DNA from: SZUA-309 sp050185825
GTDB lineage: Bacteria > Pseudomonadota > Gammaproteobacteria > Pseudomonadales > Azotimanducaceae
Reading direction: 5' to 3'
Length of the DNA stretch: 64,000 bases
Assembly (NCBI GenBank): GCA_050185825.1
Contig: JBFWZA010000007.1
Location: 223,994-287,993, forward strand
In this document: piece by piece, positions 47,352 to 56,299 of the stretch
Numbering within the stretch: the first letter of the stretch is position 1
Layout: each line of letters starts with the position of its first letter
Notes under the pieces: model-generated
Databases searched by the model: none
Seen by the model: only the letters and a program-made list of their open reading frames with translations
What the model was told of the DNA's origin: nothing
Made by a program: the position numbers and the translations under genes

Positions 47352-48230
47352 TCAGAAGAGCCCCAGCTGGTCGGTGCCGCTGCCGGAACGCTCGAAGGGT
47401 TCGCCCACCTGCACGGTAACGCGATAGCCCAGGTGCGCTCCGACATTGAGTGCACCGCACGACAGCACCAGATACTGGCCTTTCATGCCGAGCAGATTGC
47501 CGCGCACCGCGCCCGCCGTCAGCTTCAGCGTGTCCGCCGGTGGCTCGATCCCCGAGAGCGGGTAGCGGAGCCGGACGACGGTCCGGTCATCGGACCAGCG
47601 CACGCCCGCCGGCAGTGGCAGGGCCGACTCGCGGATCCGGTCGCGTTCCGCGCCGAGGTCCAGCGCCGGCACGTCCGCGCGCAGCATCTTCCGCCAGTCC
47701 GTCCGATCCGGCAACCGCCGGGCGATGGACACCTCCGCGAGACCTGCAGCGCGCCGGCTGTCCGCATCGAGGATCACGAGCCCCTGAATGGCGCCCTGGT
47801 CCAGCCAGCGCCCGACTTCCCGGCCTTCGCGGGTAATGCCGACCTTGATGCCGCTGGAGTTGGCGAGATACACCCGGTGCGGCTGCATGCAGAACGCCTC
47901 GCCCCAGGCCGGCTCCCGGCAGGTGCCCTGAGCGTAGTGGCACCGGTCCGGGCTGACCACGCACAGGTCGCAGCGGGCGAGTGAGCGGAAGCACTCGTAG
48001 CAGTAGCCGCCACCGAAGCTGCGCCTGCCTTCGGCAGCGCAGTAACGGCAGACGATCGCGCCGCTGAAGGTCACCGTCATGCCACGCCCGAGCAGCCCGT
48101 TCAGCGGCAGAGCCTCGTCCCGGTCGAAACACAGCACATAGTCGGCGTCGGCGCCGGCGGCGCCTTCGCCTTCCGGCGTGATCCCGCCGCTGATGGCGAG
48201 GTCGGTGAGCACGCCGGATCGGGTGATCAC
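47352..48230 (-). CDS. DUF2797 zinc-site protein
   Basis: 292 residues. Cys-rich N-terminal half: CRYCAAEG, GGGYCYECFRSLARCDLC and CHYAQGTCREP suggest two zinc sites. The family segment HRVYLANSSGIKVGITREG is clear, recalling a GIY-YIG-like strand. Conserved in gammaproteobacteria; function unknown. Start overlaps the rhomboid stop (ATGA). Confidence 0.85.
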   Translation of the reverse strand: MITRSGVLTDLAISGGITPEGEGAAGADADYVLCFDRDEALPLNGLLGRGMTVTFSGAIVCRYCAAEGRRSFGGGYCYECFRSLARCDLCVVSPDRCHYAQGTCREPAWGEAFCMQPHRVYLANSSGIKVGITREGREVGRWLDQGAIQGLVILDADSRRAAGLAEVSIARRLPDRTDWRKMLRADVPALDLGAERDRIRESALPLPAGVRWSDDRTVVRLRYPLSGIEPPADTLKLTAGAVRGNLLGMKGQYLVLSCGALNVGAHLGYRVTVQVGEPFERSGSGTDQLGLF

Positions 48231-49102
48231 GACCGGCGGCCGGGAATCGGCACCAGGACCCCGAGAACGCCGCCGGTGACGAATCCGAACCAGTGCGCTT
48301 CGTTGGCGACGTAGAGCCCGAAGGGCTCGGTGATACCGGTGCTGAACACCACCAGAAACAGCACCAGGCTGAAGGCCAGGCCCGGGTGGACCTGCCAGAC
48401 GGTCTCCTCCGGCCAGCGCCTGCCGCTCACCAGCACGTAGCCGAGGAGCCCATAGGCAACGCCGGACAGCCCGCCGAAGATCGGGTTGCCCGACATCAGG
48501 TACTGACCGAGATTGCTTACCACCGCGGTGACGACGACGATCACCGCGAAACGTGGGGAGCCGCGCCCGAACTCGATGCGCCGCCCCAGGTCGAAGGTCA
48601 CCGCCAGGTTGAAGAGCACATGCACGGCGGAGAAGTGCAGGAATATCGGGGTAATCCAGCGCCAGGGCTCGCCCTCGAGCAGCGCGGCAACGCCTTCCAG
48701 ATCCGCTCTGAGATCGACGATGGTCAGCCAGCCGGCAACCGCCCCCAGCCGCCCGTCGGCCAGCGCCAGGCTGAACGGCAGCACCGCGAGGGAGAGACCG
48801 ATCATGCCGATCAGCACCGGAAACCGCCGGATCAGGTTGAACAGTCGGACCAGCGGTGCGTCCCGCTCCCGCCCCGGCCCGGACTCGACACGGACCGGCT
48901 CGAGCACCAGCCGTCCCTCGCGCCAGGCACGATAGGCGGCCCGCACCGCCCCCACGGTGGCCGCATCCGCTACCTCCACCACCTGGCGTCCGCTTTCCTC
49001 GAAGATCCGGTGCCGGACCTGCTGCTGCCAGAGATAACGCGAAAAGAGCGAGAGGTCCTGCTCGATGGAGGTTTCGATGGCGCGCGCGGCCGATGCCTGC
49101 AT
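48227..49102 (-). CDS. Rhomboid family intramembrane serine protease
   Basis: 291 residues: a cytoplasmic N-terminal domain of the kind found in GlpG (about 1-60, LSLFSRYLWQQQVRHRIFEE), a first helix near 95, then the six-helix rhomboid core with catalytic Ser in FGGLSGVAYGLLGY and His in EAHWFGFVTGG. Cleaves transmembrane substrates in the inner membrane. The start could instead be GTG 49144, which would add 14 residues. Divergent from xdhC. Confidence 0.88.
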   Translation of the reverse strand: MQASAARAIETSIEQDLSLFSRYLWQQQVRHRIFEESGRQVVEVADAATVGAVRAAYRAWREGRLVLEPVRVESGPGRERDAPLVRLFNLIRRFPVLIGMIGLSLAVLPFSLALADGRLGAVAGWLTIVDLRADLEGVAALLEGEPWRWITPIFLHFSAVHVLFNLAVTFDLGRRIEFGRGSPRFAVIVVVTAVVSNLGQYLMSGNPIFGGLSGVAYGLLGYVLVSGRRWPEETVWQVHPGLAFSLVLFLVVFSTGITEPFGLYVANEAHWFGFVTGGVLGVLVPIPGRRS

Positions 49103-49187
49103 GAACGTGGTGCGGAACTGATAGTAGAATCGACCATTATTCACAACACGACCACGACTTGAAGGATCGCACGGGAGGCGAACCGCC

Positions 49188-50189
49188 ATGCATGCAGCAG
49201 ACGAAGAAGTCATCCGGGGCGTGAAGGCCTGGCTCGACGCGGGCAGGCGCTGCTGGCTCGCCACCGTCATCGGTACCTGGGGCAGCTCGCCCCGGCCGGT
49301 GGGATCGCTGCTGGCCTGCGACCCGGACGGGCACATCGTCGGTTCGCTCTCGGGCGGCTGCGTGGAGGACGATCTGCTGGAGAAGCTGACGAACGGGGAG
49401 CTCGCGAGCACCGCCGCGCAGTTCTTCACCTACGGCGTCACCGACGAGGAGTCGGAGAAATTCGGCCTGCCCTGCGGCGGCAGCCTGCGGATCGTCATCG
49501 AGCCGCTCGCCCCGGACACGGATACCCGGGCCCACATCGATCACCTGTGCGCCGCGCTGGCCCAACGACGCCACGTGCGCCGCACGGTGGACCTGAAGAA
49601 GCAGCTCAAGGTCACGGTGGATGCGGACGGCTACGCGCCGCTCGAATGGGACGAGGCGTCGCAGCGCCTCAGCCACACCTACGGACCGCGGCAGCACCTG
49701 TTCATCATCGGTGCGGGCATGGTGTCCCAGTACCTGGCCACCATGGCCCAGCATCTCGACTACGCCGTCACCGTCTGCGACCCCCGGCAGCAGATGCTCG
49801 ACGACTTTCCGGTGACCGGCGTCAACCGGGTCTGTGACATGCCGGACGACGCGATCCGGCGGCTCGCGAGCGACTCGGGTTCCGCCATCGTCGCCCTCAC
49901 CCACGATCCCAGAATCGACGACATGGGCCTGATGGAAGCGCTCAGAACGGATGCTTTCTATGTGGGCGCCCTCGGTTCCTCCCGCACCTCGGCCAGCCGC
50001 CGGGAACGGCTCAAGGCGCTCGACCTCAGCGCCGCTGAGATCGACAGGCTCCACGCACCGGTGGGCCTTCCCATCGGCAGCAAGACCCCACCGGAGATCG
50101 CCATCGCCATCCTGGCCGAAATCACCGCCGTCAAGGCCAAGGCGACCCGCGCCGCCGGTGCCCGGCTCGAAGCGCTGAGTGCCGGCTGA
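49188..50189 (+). CDS. XdhC/CoxI family protein
   Basis: 333 residues. XdhC members bind molybdenum cofactor and supply it, after sulfuration, to xanthine dehydrogenase-type enzymes. N-terminal XdhC_CoxI domain (TVIGTWGSSPRPVGSLL, SGGCVEDDLLE, GLPCGGSLRIVIEPL), C-terminal Rossmann domain (FIIGAGMVSQYLATMA, VGALGSSRTS). GGGAGG precedes the ATG. Overlaps the nucleotidyltransferase by 11 bp. No molybdenum hydroxylase is in the window. Confidence 0.9.
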   Translation: MHAADEEVIRGVKAWLDAGRRCWLATVIGTWGSSPRPVGSLLACDPDGHIVGSLSGGCVEDDLLEKLTNGELASTAAQFFTYGVTDEESEKFGLPCGGSLRIVIEPLAPDTDTRAHIDHLCAALAQRRHVRRTVDLKKQLKVTVDADGYAPLEWDEASQRLSHTYGPRQHLFIIGAGMVSQYLATMAQHLDYAVTVCDPRQQMLDDFPVTGVNRVCDMPDDAIRRLASDSGSAIVALTHDPRIDDMGLMEALRTDAFYVGALGSSRTSASRRERLKALDLSAAEIDRLHAPVGLPIGSKTPPEIAIAILAEITAVKAKATRAAGARLEALSAG

Positions 50190-50766
50190 TCCAGTCGCCC
50201 GCGGCGGCGCGCTGATTCTCGCCGCGGGCTTTGCCCGCCGCTTCGGCAGTGACAAGCGTCGCCACGTCCTTGCGGACGGCACCCCGCTGCTCACTGCCAC
50301 GGTGCGCCGCTACGCGCAGGTGTTCGACCGCATTGCGGTCGTGATCCGGGAAGGGGAAGACGAGCTGGCGGCGGAGCTCGGTGCGATTCATCCCGGGGTG
50401 CGCATCGTCACCGCCGCCGACGCGGCGCTCGGCATGGGCCACTCCCTCGCCGCGGGAGTCCGGGCCGTGGCCGGGGACTGGTCCTGGGTCGCCGTCGCGC
50501 TCGGCGACATGCCGTGGATCCGTGCGGCAACGCTGACCAGCCTGGCGCACGTTTTCACCGCGAGCGGCAGCACCGGCATCCTCCAGCCGCGCAGCGGAAA
50601 CCGGTCCGGTCATCCGGTGCTGTTCGGCGCCGACTGCTTCGATGAGCTGCTCCGGCTTACGGGGGACACGGGCGCCCGGGCCGTGCTCGAGCGCCACCGC
50701 GACAGCGTGCGGCACCTCGACGTGGACGACCCCGGCATCTTCGCGGATATGGACCGGCCGGGCTGA
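50179..50766 (+). CDS. MocA-like molybdenum cofactor cytidylyltransferase
   Basis: 195-residue nucleotidyltransferase, GTG start inside the xdhC end. Signature ALILAAGFARRFGSDKR, LGDMPWI metal motif and the GHPVLFG loop are typical of the MocA/MobA branch. MocA makes molybdopterin cytosine dinucleotide, the cofactor of bacterial xanthine dehydrogenase-family enzymes, consistent with its coupling to XdhC. MobA (GMP transfer) is less likely in this context. Confidence 0.85.
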   Translation: MPADPVARGGALILAAGFARRFGSDKRRHVLADGTPLLTATVRRYAQVFDRIAVVIREGEDELAAELGAIHPGVRIVTAADAALGMGHSLAAGVRAVAGDWSWVAVALGDMPWIRAATLTSLAHVFTASGSTGILQPRSGNRSGHPVLFGADCFDELLRLTGDTGARAVLERHRDSVRHLDVDDPGIFADMDRPG

Positions 50767-50782
50767 CGCGGCCTGACGGCAG

Positions 50783-51703
50783 TCACTCCGGCGCTGCGGA
50801 CCCGCCCAGCCGCGAGGCCCAGTCGAGCTTGCTCCGGCAGGATCCGTAGAAGCTGTGATCCAGGGGGTAGAGCAGCTTCAGCGGCGTTGCGTACTTCGAA
50901 ACCAGCACCTCGTCGCCGGGCTCCAGCATGAAGTTCACCTGCGAATCGCAGCTGACGCGCGGCTCCGGCTCGCTCGACCCCACCGCCACCCGGATTTCCG
51001 ACTGCCCCCGGATCACCAGCGGCCGCGAGGTGAGCGTGTGCGGAAACATGGGCACGACGACGATGGCGTCCAGGCTCGGGTGCATGATCGGGCCGCCGGC
51101 AGACAGCGCATAGGCCGTGGAGCCCGTCGGCGAGGCGATGATCAGCCCGTCGGAGCGCTGGTCGTAGACGAACTCATCGTCCACCCACAGCGAGAACTCC
51201 ATCATTCTGGCCATCCCGCCCAGGTGCACCACCACGTCATTGAGCGCCGGCGAGCCCGCCACCACCTCGCCCGAGCGTCGAATCCGGGCGTGCAGCAGGA
51301 AGTGGTCCTCGGCCCGGAACCGGCCCTCGAGCACCTCGGTGAGCGACACCTCGATCTGCTCCGGCGAGATGTCCGCCAGAAAGCCGAGCCCGCCGCGGTT
51401 CACACCCACCACGGGAACCCCGCAGTGCGCCAGGTCGCGGCCGACGCCGAGCAGGCTGCCGTCGCCGCCGACCACCACGATCAGATCTGCGCGCTCCCCG
51501 AGCTCCAGGCGCGGCGCCCGGTCGTGGCGGCGCTGTTCCTTGCGGCTTGAATTGCCCATCATGGCGGCCGTGTCGTCCTCGACGATCACGTTCACGCTTC
51601 TCGCCAGCAGCAGCTTGAGCACGGAATCCAGCGAGTCGCGTATGGCTGGCGTACCCCGCCGGCCGATCAGGCCGACGGTGTTGAATGAACTCGTCATTTC
51701 CAA
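50783..51703 (-). CDS. nadK: NAD kinase
   Basis: Phosphorylates NAD to NADP. 306 residues: VVGGDGSLL with the catalytic Asp, GVNRGGLGFL, LNDVVVH, SDGLIIASPTGSTAYALSAGGPI. ATG at 51703 or 51697 are both possible. Convergent with the MocA-like gene, 16-bp gap. Confidence 0.96.
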   Translation of the reverse strand: MEMTSSFNTVGLIGRRGTPAIRDSLDSVLKLLLARSVNVIVEDDTAAMMGNSSRKEQRRHDRAPRLELGERADLIVVVGGDGSLLGVGRDLAHCGVPVVGVNRGGLGFLADISPEQIEVSLTEVLEGRFRAEDHFLLHARIRRSGEVVAGSPALNDVVVHLGGMARMMEFSLWVDDEFVYDQRSDGLIIASPTGSTAYALSAGGPIMHPSLDAIVVVPMFPHTLTSRPLVIRGQSEIRVAVGSSEPEPRVSCDSQVNFMLEPGDEVLVSKYATPLKLLYPLDHSFYGSCRSKLDWASRLGGSAAPE

Positions 51704-51822
51704 GAGGTGTCCTAAGAAGCCCCGGGCAGTGGTAAGGTGCGCCCTGCTGCAACCCTACCCTGCGGTGATATCGTGAACAATGCCCGCAGCCATCCCGGTA
51801 CGGCCACGGCAGGAGGAGATTC

Positions 51823-52680
51823 ATGAGCAGCGTTCTGACCCGGAACATCGCCGAGCGCTACGAGCAGGCCCTGCGGGAGGCTTCCTCGGTGCGCGCCCTG
51901 AACGACGCGGACGACCTCTGGCACCTGATGCGTTCCGAGGCGGATGCCAAGGCCGCTGAAGAGCCCATCCTCGGCAGCTACTTCCACGCCACCATTCTCA
52001 ATCACGCGAACTTCGGCTCCGCCCTCTCCTTCCGGCTCGCCTCCAAGCTCGACAACCCCATGCTGCCGACCATGCTCATCCGCGATGTGATCCAGGAGGC
52101 CATGGCGGACGATCCCGACATCCTTCGTGCCGCGGAGATCGACATGCTGGCCGTCTTCTCCAGGGATCCCGCCTGCGAAGACCTGACCACGCCGTTTCTT
52201 TTCTACAAGGGGTTCCACGCCCTGCAGGCCCACCGGATCGCCAACTGGCTTTGGCAGCAGGGGCGCCGGACGCTGGCCCAGTTCTTTCAGGGGCAGATCA
52301 GCGTCACCCTGGGCGTGGACATTCACCCGGCGGCCCGGGTGGGCTCCGGCATCATGCTGGACCATGCCACCGGCATCGTGGTGGGCGAAACGGCCGTCAT
52401 CGAGGACGACGTCTCCATTCTCCACTCCGTCACCCTCGGCGGCACCGGCAAGACCACGGGCGACCGGCACCCGAAGATACGGCGCGGCGTGCTGCTCGCG
52501 GCCGGCTGCAAGGTGATCGGCAACATCGAGATCGGCGAAGGTGCCAAGGTGGGTGCGGGCAGCGTCGTGCTCGACAACGTGCCGCCCCACGTCACGGTGG
52601 CCGGCGTGCCCGCCAGAATCGTCGGCAAGACCGCTGAAGCCTACCCTTCCCATCACATGAACCAGAACTGGGAGGTGTGA
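51823..52680 (+). CDS. cysE: Serine O-acetyltransferase
   Basis: First step of cysteine synthesis: serine plus acetyl-CoA gives O-acetylserine. 285 residues; N-terminal helical SATase domain, then a left-handed beta-helix of hexapeptide repeats including DIHPAARVGSGIMLDHATG with the catalytic Asp/His pair and LGGTGKTTGDRHPK. AGGAGGAG lies 5 bp upstream of the ATG. The C-terminal end (HHMNQNWEV) is not the Ile-terminated tail used to bind CysK in E. coli. Confidence 0.95.
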   Translation: MSSVLTRNIAERYEQALREASSVRALNDADDLWHLMRSEADAKAAEEPILGSYFHATILNHANFGSALSFRLASKLDNPMLPTMLIRDVIQEAMADDPDILRAAEIDMLAVFSRDPACEDLTTPFLFYKGFHALQAHRIANWLWQQGRRTLAQFFQGQISVTLGVDIHPAARVGSGIMLDHATGIVVGETAVIEDDVSILHSVTLGGTGKTTGDRHPKIRRGVLLAAGCKVIGNIEIGEGAKVGAGSVVLDNVPPHVTVAGVPARIVGKTAEAYPSHHMNQNWEV

Positions 52681-52883
52681 TGGCGGATCCCCGGTGTCCC
52701 GACTGCGGGGTGACGGGTGTCGCCCACATCGTCTCCAAGGAGAGCTCGGAGCGCTCGAAGACCAAGCAGCCCTGGTTCCTGGTCGTTCACTGTGACGCCT
52801 GCGGGCACGTCTACGGCGTTCTGGCGAAGCACACCTTCAGCCAGCCGGTGACACCCAAGCTGACCCTGCCGAACCTCAGTTGA
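52680..52883 (+). CDS. Small zinc-ribbon protein
   Basis: 67 residues with two CxxC knuckles (CPDCGVTG at about 5-8 and CDACGHVYG near 39-42) likely binding one zinc. ATG overlaps the cysE stop; a GGGAGG lies upstream. Overlaps the convergent membrane gene by 8 bp. Function unknown. Confidence 0.75.
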   Translation: MADPRCPDCGVTGVAHIVSKESSERSKTKQPWFLVVHCDACGHVYGVLAKHTFSQPVTPKLTLPNLS

Positions 52884-53328
52884 GGTGCCCGGTCCAGCGA
52901 CCGGCAACGACGACACCCACCCAGAGCAGCAGTGACACCGCTGCGGCCAGCCGCTCGCGACCCACGCCGTGCCCCCGCCGGAATCGATGCGCCACCAGGT
53001 TCAGCCCGACGAGGCCGAGCAGCACGAGCTTCACCTGAAACGCCGGGTTGGCGGCATAGGCGGATGGTCGGGACACGAACATGCCGGCGCCCGTCAATAC
53101 CGCGGCGGCAAACCCGAGCCATACCCAGGGCAGCATACCGGCCGCCATCGCGTCGGCTTCATAGGCGAGGCCGGCCACACCCAGCAGCCGCAGATCCACC
53201 ATGAGGAGCGAACCGAGCATCAGCACCAGCGCGGCGACGTGCACCGACTCGAGCAGCGGGAAGAGCCAGGTCGCACCGATCTGAAAGGCGACATCCGATG
53301 CTTCGATGGCCTGCCACAGAGCGTCCAC
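52876..53328 (-). CDS. Four-helix membrane protein, paralogue 1
   Basis: 150 residues, about four membrane helices. Short N-terminus then LFPLLESVHVAALVLMLGSLLMVDLRLLG and a C-terminal LLLWVGVVVAGRWTGHL. The end matches VLAWLGVILAGRWIAYV of the gene just upstream, so the two are tandem paralogues. Possibly the DUF6644 group, a weak recollection. His and Arg residues in helix regions could bind heme or quinone, not shown. Confidence 0.65.
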   Translation of the reverse strand: MDALWQAIEASDVAFQIGATWLFPLLESVHVAALVLMLGSLLMVDLRLLGVAGLAYEADAMAAGMLPWVWLGFAAAVLTGAGMFVSRPSAYAANPAFQVKLVLLGLVGLNLVAHRFRRGHGVGRERLAAAVSLLLWVGVVVAGRWTGHLN

Positions 53329-53838
53329 TCACTCGTCCCAGAAAAGGTAGTCGACGTAGGCGATCCATCGTCCTGCGAGGATGACCCCGAGCCACGCCAG
53401 CACGCCCAGCAGCGCAACGGCGCGCTGCCGGCCGCTGAAGAGCGGTGCGCTCCGGCGCGCGCTCCGGGCGAGCAGCCAGGTCAGGACAAGGGCAACAGCC
53501 AGCGCCGCGAATTTGATCCCCACCAGCGGATTGCCGAGATACCGGTGGGGTCTCGCGATCACGAACACGGCGCCGGTCAGGAGCAGCACGACGAGCGCGC
53601 CGCCACCCCAGGGGGTGAGCCGGTGGAGCATCTCCACGTAGGACTGCCGGTGGGCCGCAATCCCCATGATCCTGAGCTGCGGCACCACGAACGCGCTCAC
53701 CACCCCGGCAATGGCGAGGATGTGCAGACTCTGCAGCAGGGGTGGCAGACCCGGAACGTTGCCCAGCGCGTGCACGACGCCCTCGGCAAGGGTGCTCTCG
53801 GCGATGAACCCGGCGATGCTGCCGAGCACCGAGCTCAC
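53329..53838 (-). CDS. Four-helix membrane protein, paralogue 2
   Basis: 169 residues, helices near 15-30, 37-55, 75-95, 104-123 and 140-158. Shares with its neighbour the LLQSLHILAIAGVV/LLESVHVAALVLML helix with a conserved His and the C-terminal AGRW motif. Stop and next start abut with no gap. Preceded by the FrnE-like gene by 5 bp. Confidence 0.65.
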   Translation of the reverse strand: MSSVLGSIAGFIAESTLAEGVVHALGNVPGLPPLLQSLHILAIAGVVSAFVVPQLRIMGIAAHRQSYVEMLHRLTPWGGGALVVLLLTGAVFVIARPHRYLGNPLVGIKFAALAVALVLTWLLARSARRSAPLFSGRQRAVALLGVLAWLGVILAGRWIAYVDYLFWDE

Positions 53839-53843
53839 CGGGT

Positions 53844-54482
53844 TCAGGCCGTGGACGCGAGCCGCTCTCTGGCCCGCTCGATGACCTGCGCGATCACTTC
53901 CGGCTCCTGCGCGCCGGGCAGCGCGAACACACCCGCGAAGAGAAAGCAGGGAACCGCGGAGATGCCGATGTTCGCGGCCCGCTCCATCTCGGCGCGGACC
54001 TCGTCGGCGCCCGCCTCGGAGTCGAGATACCGCGCCGTCTCCGCGCGGTCCAGCCCGCTCTCTTCGGCTACGGCGAGCAGCACCGCATCGTCGCCCACAT
54101 CCTCGCCGCGCTCGAAGTAGGCACGGAACAGCCCGTCGGCCAGCTCGTGCTGAACACCTGCCGACCGGGCGTGATGCAGCAGGCGGTGACCCCTGAAGGT
54201 GTTGGGCACGCGCCGGATGCGATCGTAGTGCATGTCGATGGACACCCGCCGGGCCTCGGCTTCGATGCCGGTGCGCGACGGCGCCCGATCCGGGCTGCCG
54301 AACCGCAGCCGCAGGAACTCGTCGCGATCGATACCGGCATCCGGCAGGCCGGGGTAGAGCTGGTAGGCGCGCCAGATCACGTTGACCCCCTCACCCGCAC
54401 CGGCGGCCAGCGCGAGGTCCAGGCGGCGCTTGCCGATGAAGCACCACGGACAGATGAGGTCGGAATAGATTTCGAGGTTCAT
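53844..54482 (-). CDS. DsbA family (FrnE-like) oxidoreductase
   Basis: 212 residues of the DsbA-like thioredoxin superfamily, no signal peptide, so cytoplasmic. Redox site CPWC in YSDLICPWCFIGKRR, the helical insertion RRVPNTFRGHRLLHHA, and cis-Pro loop GISAVPCFLFAG, all typical of the FrnE/2-hydroxychromene-2-carboxylate isomerase branch. The CPWC suggests a disulfide oxidoreductase rather than the isomerase. Confidence 0.87.
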   Translation of the reverse strand: MNLEIYSDLICPWCFIGKRRLDLALAAGAGEGVNVIWRAYQLYPGLPDAGIDRDEFLRLRFGSPDRAPSRTGIEAEARRVSIDMHYDRIRRVPNTFRGHRLLHHARSAGVQHELADGLFRAYFERGEDVGDDAVLLAVAEESGLDRAETARYLDSEAGADEVRAEMERAANIGISAVPCFLFAGVFALPGAQEPEVIAQVIERARERLASTA

Positions 54483-54548
54483 GGCCTCTCGCAGCTCCTG
54501 CTTCCCGAGCGCTCAATGGCGCGTGCGAATGTGTATCATCTTCGGATC

Positions 54549-55016
54549 ATGTCCGATCCAGTTCAACCTCCTGCAGCCGGCAGGACGAACAGCTACGCGC
54601 TCTACAGCGCCCAGGGCATCGTCATGGGCACGATCCTGGGGTCGCTGGCGGCCGGCGTGGTGATGCTCTACCTCAACTATCAGGCGCTGGGGCGCGCCGG
54701 CCTGGCGCGAACCATCGCGCTCTGGGGTATTGCCCTGTTTCTGACGGTGATCGGTATCGCGTCGCTGGTGCCGAACACCGCGCTCCTGGCGCTCCTGTTC
54801 ATGGCGATCCAGGCCGGAATCGCTTACTTCCTCACCGAGAAGCTGCAGGGCGCCGCCATCCGCTATCACCGTGAACACGGCGGGCCCATGCACTCCAACG
54901 CCCGCGCCGCGATGGTCGGGTTTCTCACCGGGCTGGCCCTGTTCTTTCTGCTGATAGTGGGTGCGACGCTGTTCATGACCGTTACCGGGACCCTGCCGCC
55001 ACCGCCGGCGGGATGA
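54549..55016 (+). CDS. Membrane protein of unknown function
   Basis: 155 residues with about four hydrophobic helices (about 21-44, 51-66, 70-92, 117-142). No family recognised. It starts in the 66-bp gap after the divergent FrnE-like gene. The soluble loop between helices 3 and 4 is basic (RYHREHGG), suggesting it is cytoplasmic. Confidence 0.6.
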   Translation: MSDPVQPPAAGRTNSYALYSAQGIVMGTILGSLAAGVVMLYLNYQALGRAGLARTIALWGIALFLTVIGIASLVPNTALLALLFMAIQAGIAYFLTEKLQGAAIRYHREHGGPMHSNARAAMVGFLTGLALFFLLIVGATLFMTVTGTLPPPPAG

Positions 55017-55048
55017 CGTCCGTCTGCGGAACGCCGGGCCGGTCGCGA

Positions 55049-55819
55049 TCAGGGCTCGCCGCGGAGCAGTGACTGCAGCCGACGGCTGCGCTCCTGTTCG
55101 TGGCGCAGCGCCGCCTTGAGCTGGCGGATCTCCTCCCGGCAGTGCTTGATCTGCTCCAGATAGCCCTGCTGCTGCTGAGCCAGCTCGTTGCGGTACTTGT
55201 CCGAGACCTGGGTCATGCGCTCGTTGTTCTGGCGGATCAGGGATTCGAGGTTGACCCGACCCTGCTCCCCGAAGGTTTCCGTGAGCCGCTCTTCGAGCTG
55301 CTGGCGGCGGACGGGCGAGGTGTTTTCCTCGAGCACCAGATCGTCGTCGGCCGGCATGCGGTTGAGGGCCCCACGCGGCCTCAGGGCGAGGCGGTTGCGC
55401 CAGACGGCCTTCTGGACGATCTGGATCGATCCGGATTCGGCATCCTCACGGGGTTCCCAGAGATTGACCGAGTGCCAGGGCACCGAGCAGCGTCCCCGGC
55501 AGGCGAGGCGGATGGGACCCGTCCCCAGATCCGGGCCGGGGCCGGCATGGTCTGCCAGGTAGCGCAGCGGCAGGTTGAAGTTCGGATCGACGTTGCCCGC
55601 CTCGTCGACGCTGAACTTGAAGAATACGGCCGCACGGACCGAAAGCGCCGCCCCGACCACGACGAACGCCGCACGCACGACGCTCGCCGCGTACTCTTCG
55701 AGGCTTGCGTCGCCGGCCACCAGGGCATCGAACTGAACCGGGGTGAACTCTCGTTCGATGGTCGACTGCTCCGCGTCGAACAGCAGCACGGCCTCCGCGT
55801 ATCCATCCTGATCACTCAC
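55049..55819 (-). CDS. Coiled-coil protein of unknown function
   Basis: 256 residues. N-terminal globular part (about 1-150; LACRGRCSVPWHSVNLWEP includes two Cys), then a linker and a predicted coiled coil (about 180-250; LIRQNNERMTQVSDKYRNELAQQQQGYLEQIKHC...). No enzyme motif. Similar genes in gammaproteobacteria are sometimes labelled chromosome-partition-like on the coiled coil alone, which I would not rely on. Confidence 0.6.
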   Translation of the reverse strand: MSDQDGYAEAVLLFDAEQSTIEREFTPVQFDALVAGDASLEEYAASVVRAAFVVVGAALSVRAAVFFKFSVDEAGNVDPNFNLPLRYLADHAGPGPDLGTGPIRLACRGRCSVPWHSVNLWEPREDAESGSIQIVQKAVWRNRLALRPRGALNRMPADDDLVLEENTSPVRRQQLEERLTETFGEQGRVNLESLIRQNNERMTQVSDKYRNELAQQQQGYLEQIKHCREEIRQLKAALRHEQERSRRLQSLLRGEP

Positions 55820-55962
55820 AGGCTTCCGTCATCCTTCTCGAAAACGATCGCGTGCCGGGCGCCCAGGGCTCCCGGAACCGACGATTAAATCAGGATGCGG
55901 TCACCCGGACCGAGGAAAAGGTCACGAAAACAGTGGGATAGGAATCAAAGCGGGTCAGGGCT

Positions 55963-56070
55963 TCAGAATTCGTAGGCGTCCACCCAGGCCGGTCCTTCGC
56001 CTGCTTCCCGGACGTCTGGCGTCTCCCCGTCCCGGGGTTCTTCCGGCTGAAAGTGCTCTTCGAGCTCCAT
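55963..56070 (-). CDS. 35-residue acidic micro-protein
   Basis: Starts MELEEHFQPEEPRDGETP and ends WVDAYEF, about one third acidic residues. GGAGG sits 6 bp upstream of the ATG, the best ribosome-binding site in this stretch. Follows the 66-residue gene by 28 bp. No homologue recognised; the call rests on start-site quality and composition. Confidence 0.5.
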   Translation of the reverse strand: MELEEHFQPEEPRDGETPDVREAGEGPAWVDAYEF

Positions 56071-56098
56071 GTACGACCTCCGTGTCGATGGTTGAGGG

Positions 56099-56299
56099 TC
56101 AGGAGAGGCGACCGCCCTCGTCCAGGCGGCTGGCGATGTCACCGTAGTGAAAGGCCGCCCGTCGCGGCCGCCGGGTGGTACCACGCTCCGCCGAGGTGGA
56201 CTCCGCGTAGACCATGACCTCGCCGCTCAGGCGCCTGACGTCGACCACCCGATACTCGCCCTCCCCGACGGAGAACGTTCTGCCCAGTAGTTCGCGCAT
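56099..56299 (-). CDS. 66-residue hypothetical protein
   Basis: MRELLGRTFSVGEGEYRVVDVRRLSGEVMVYAES gives a plausible small beta-fold with a basic middle (TTRRPRRAAFHYGD). GAGGG lies 5 bp before the ATG. Likely first gene of a two-gene unit with the 35-residue protein. No family recognised. Confidence 0.55.
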   Translation of the reverse strand: MRELLGRTFSVGEGEYRVVDVRRLSGEVMVYAESTSAERGTTRRPRRAAFHYGDIASRLDEGGRLS

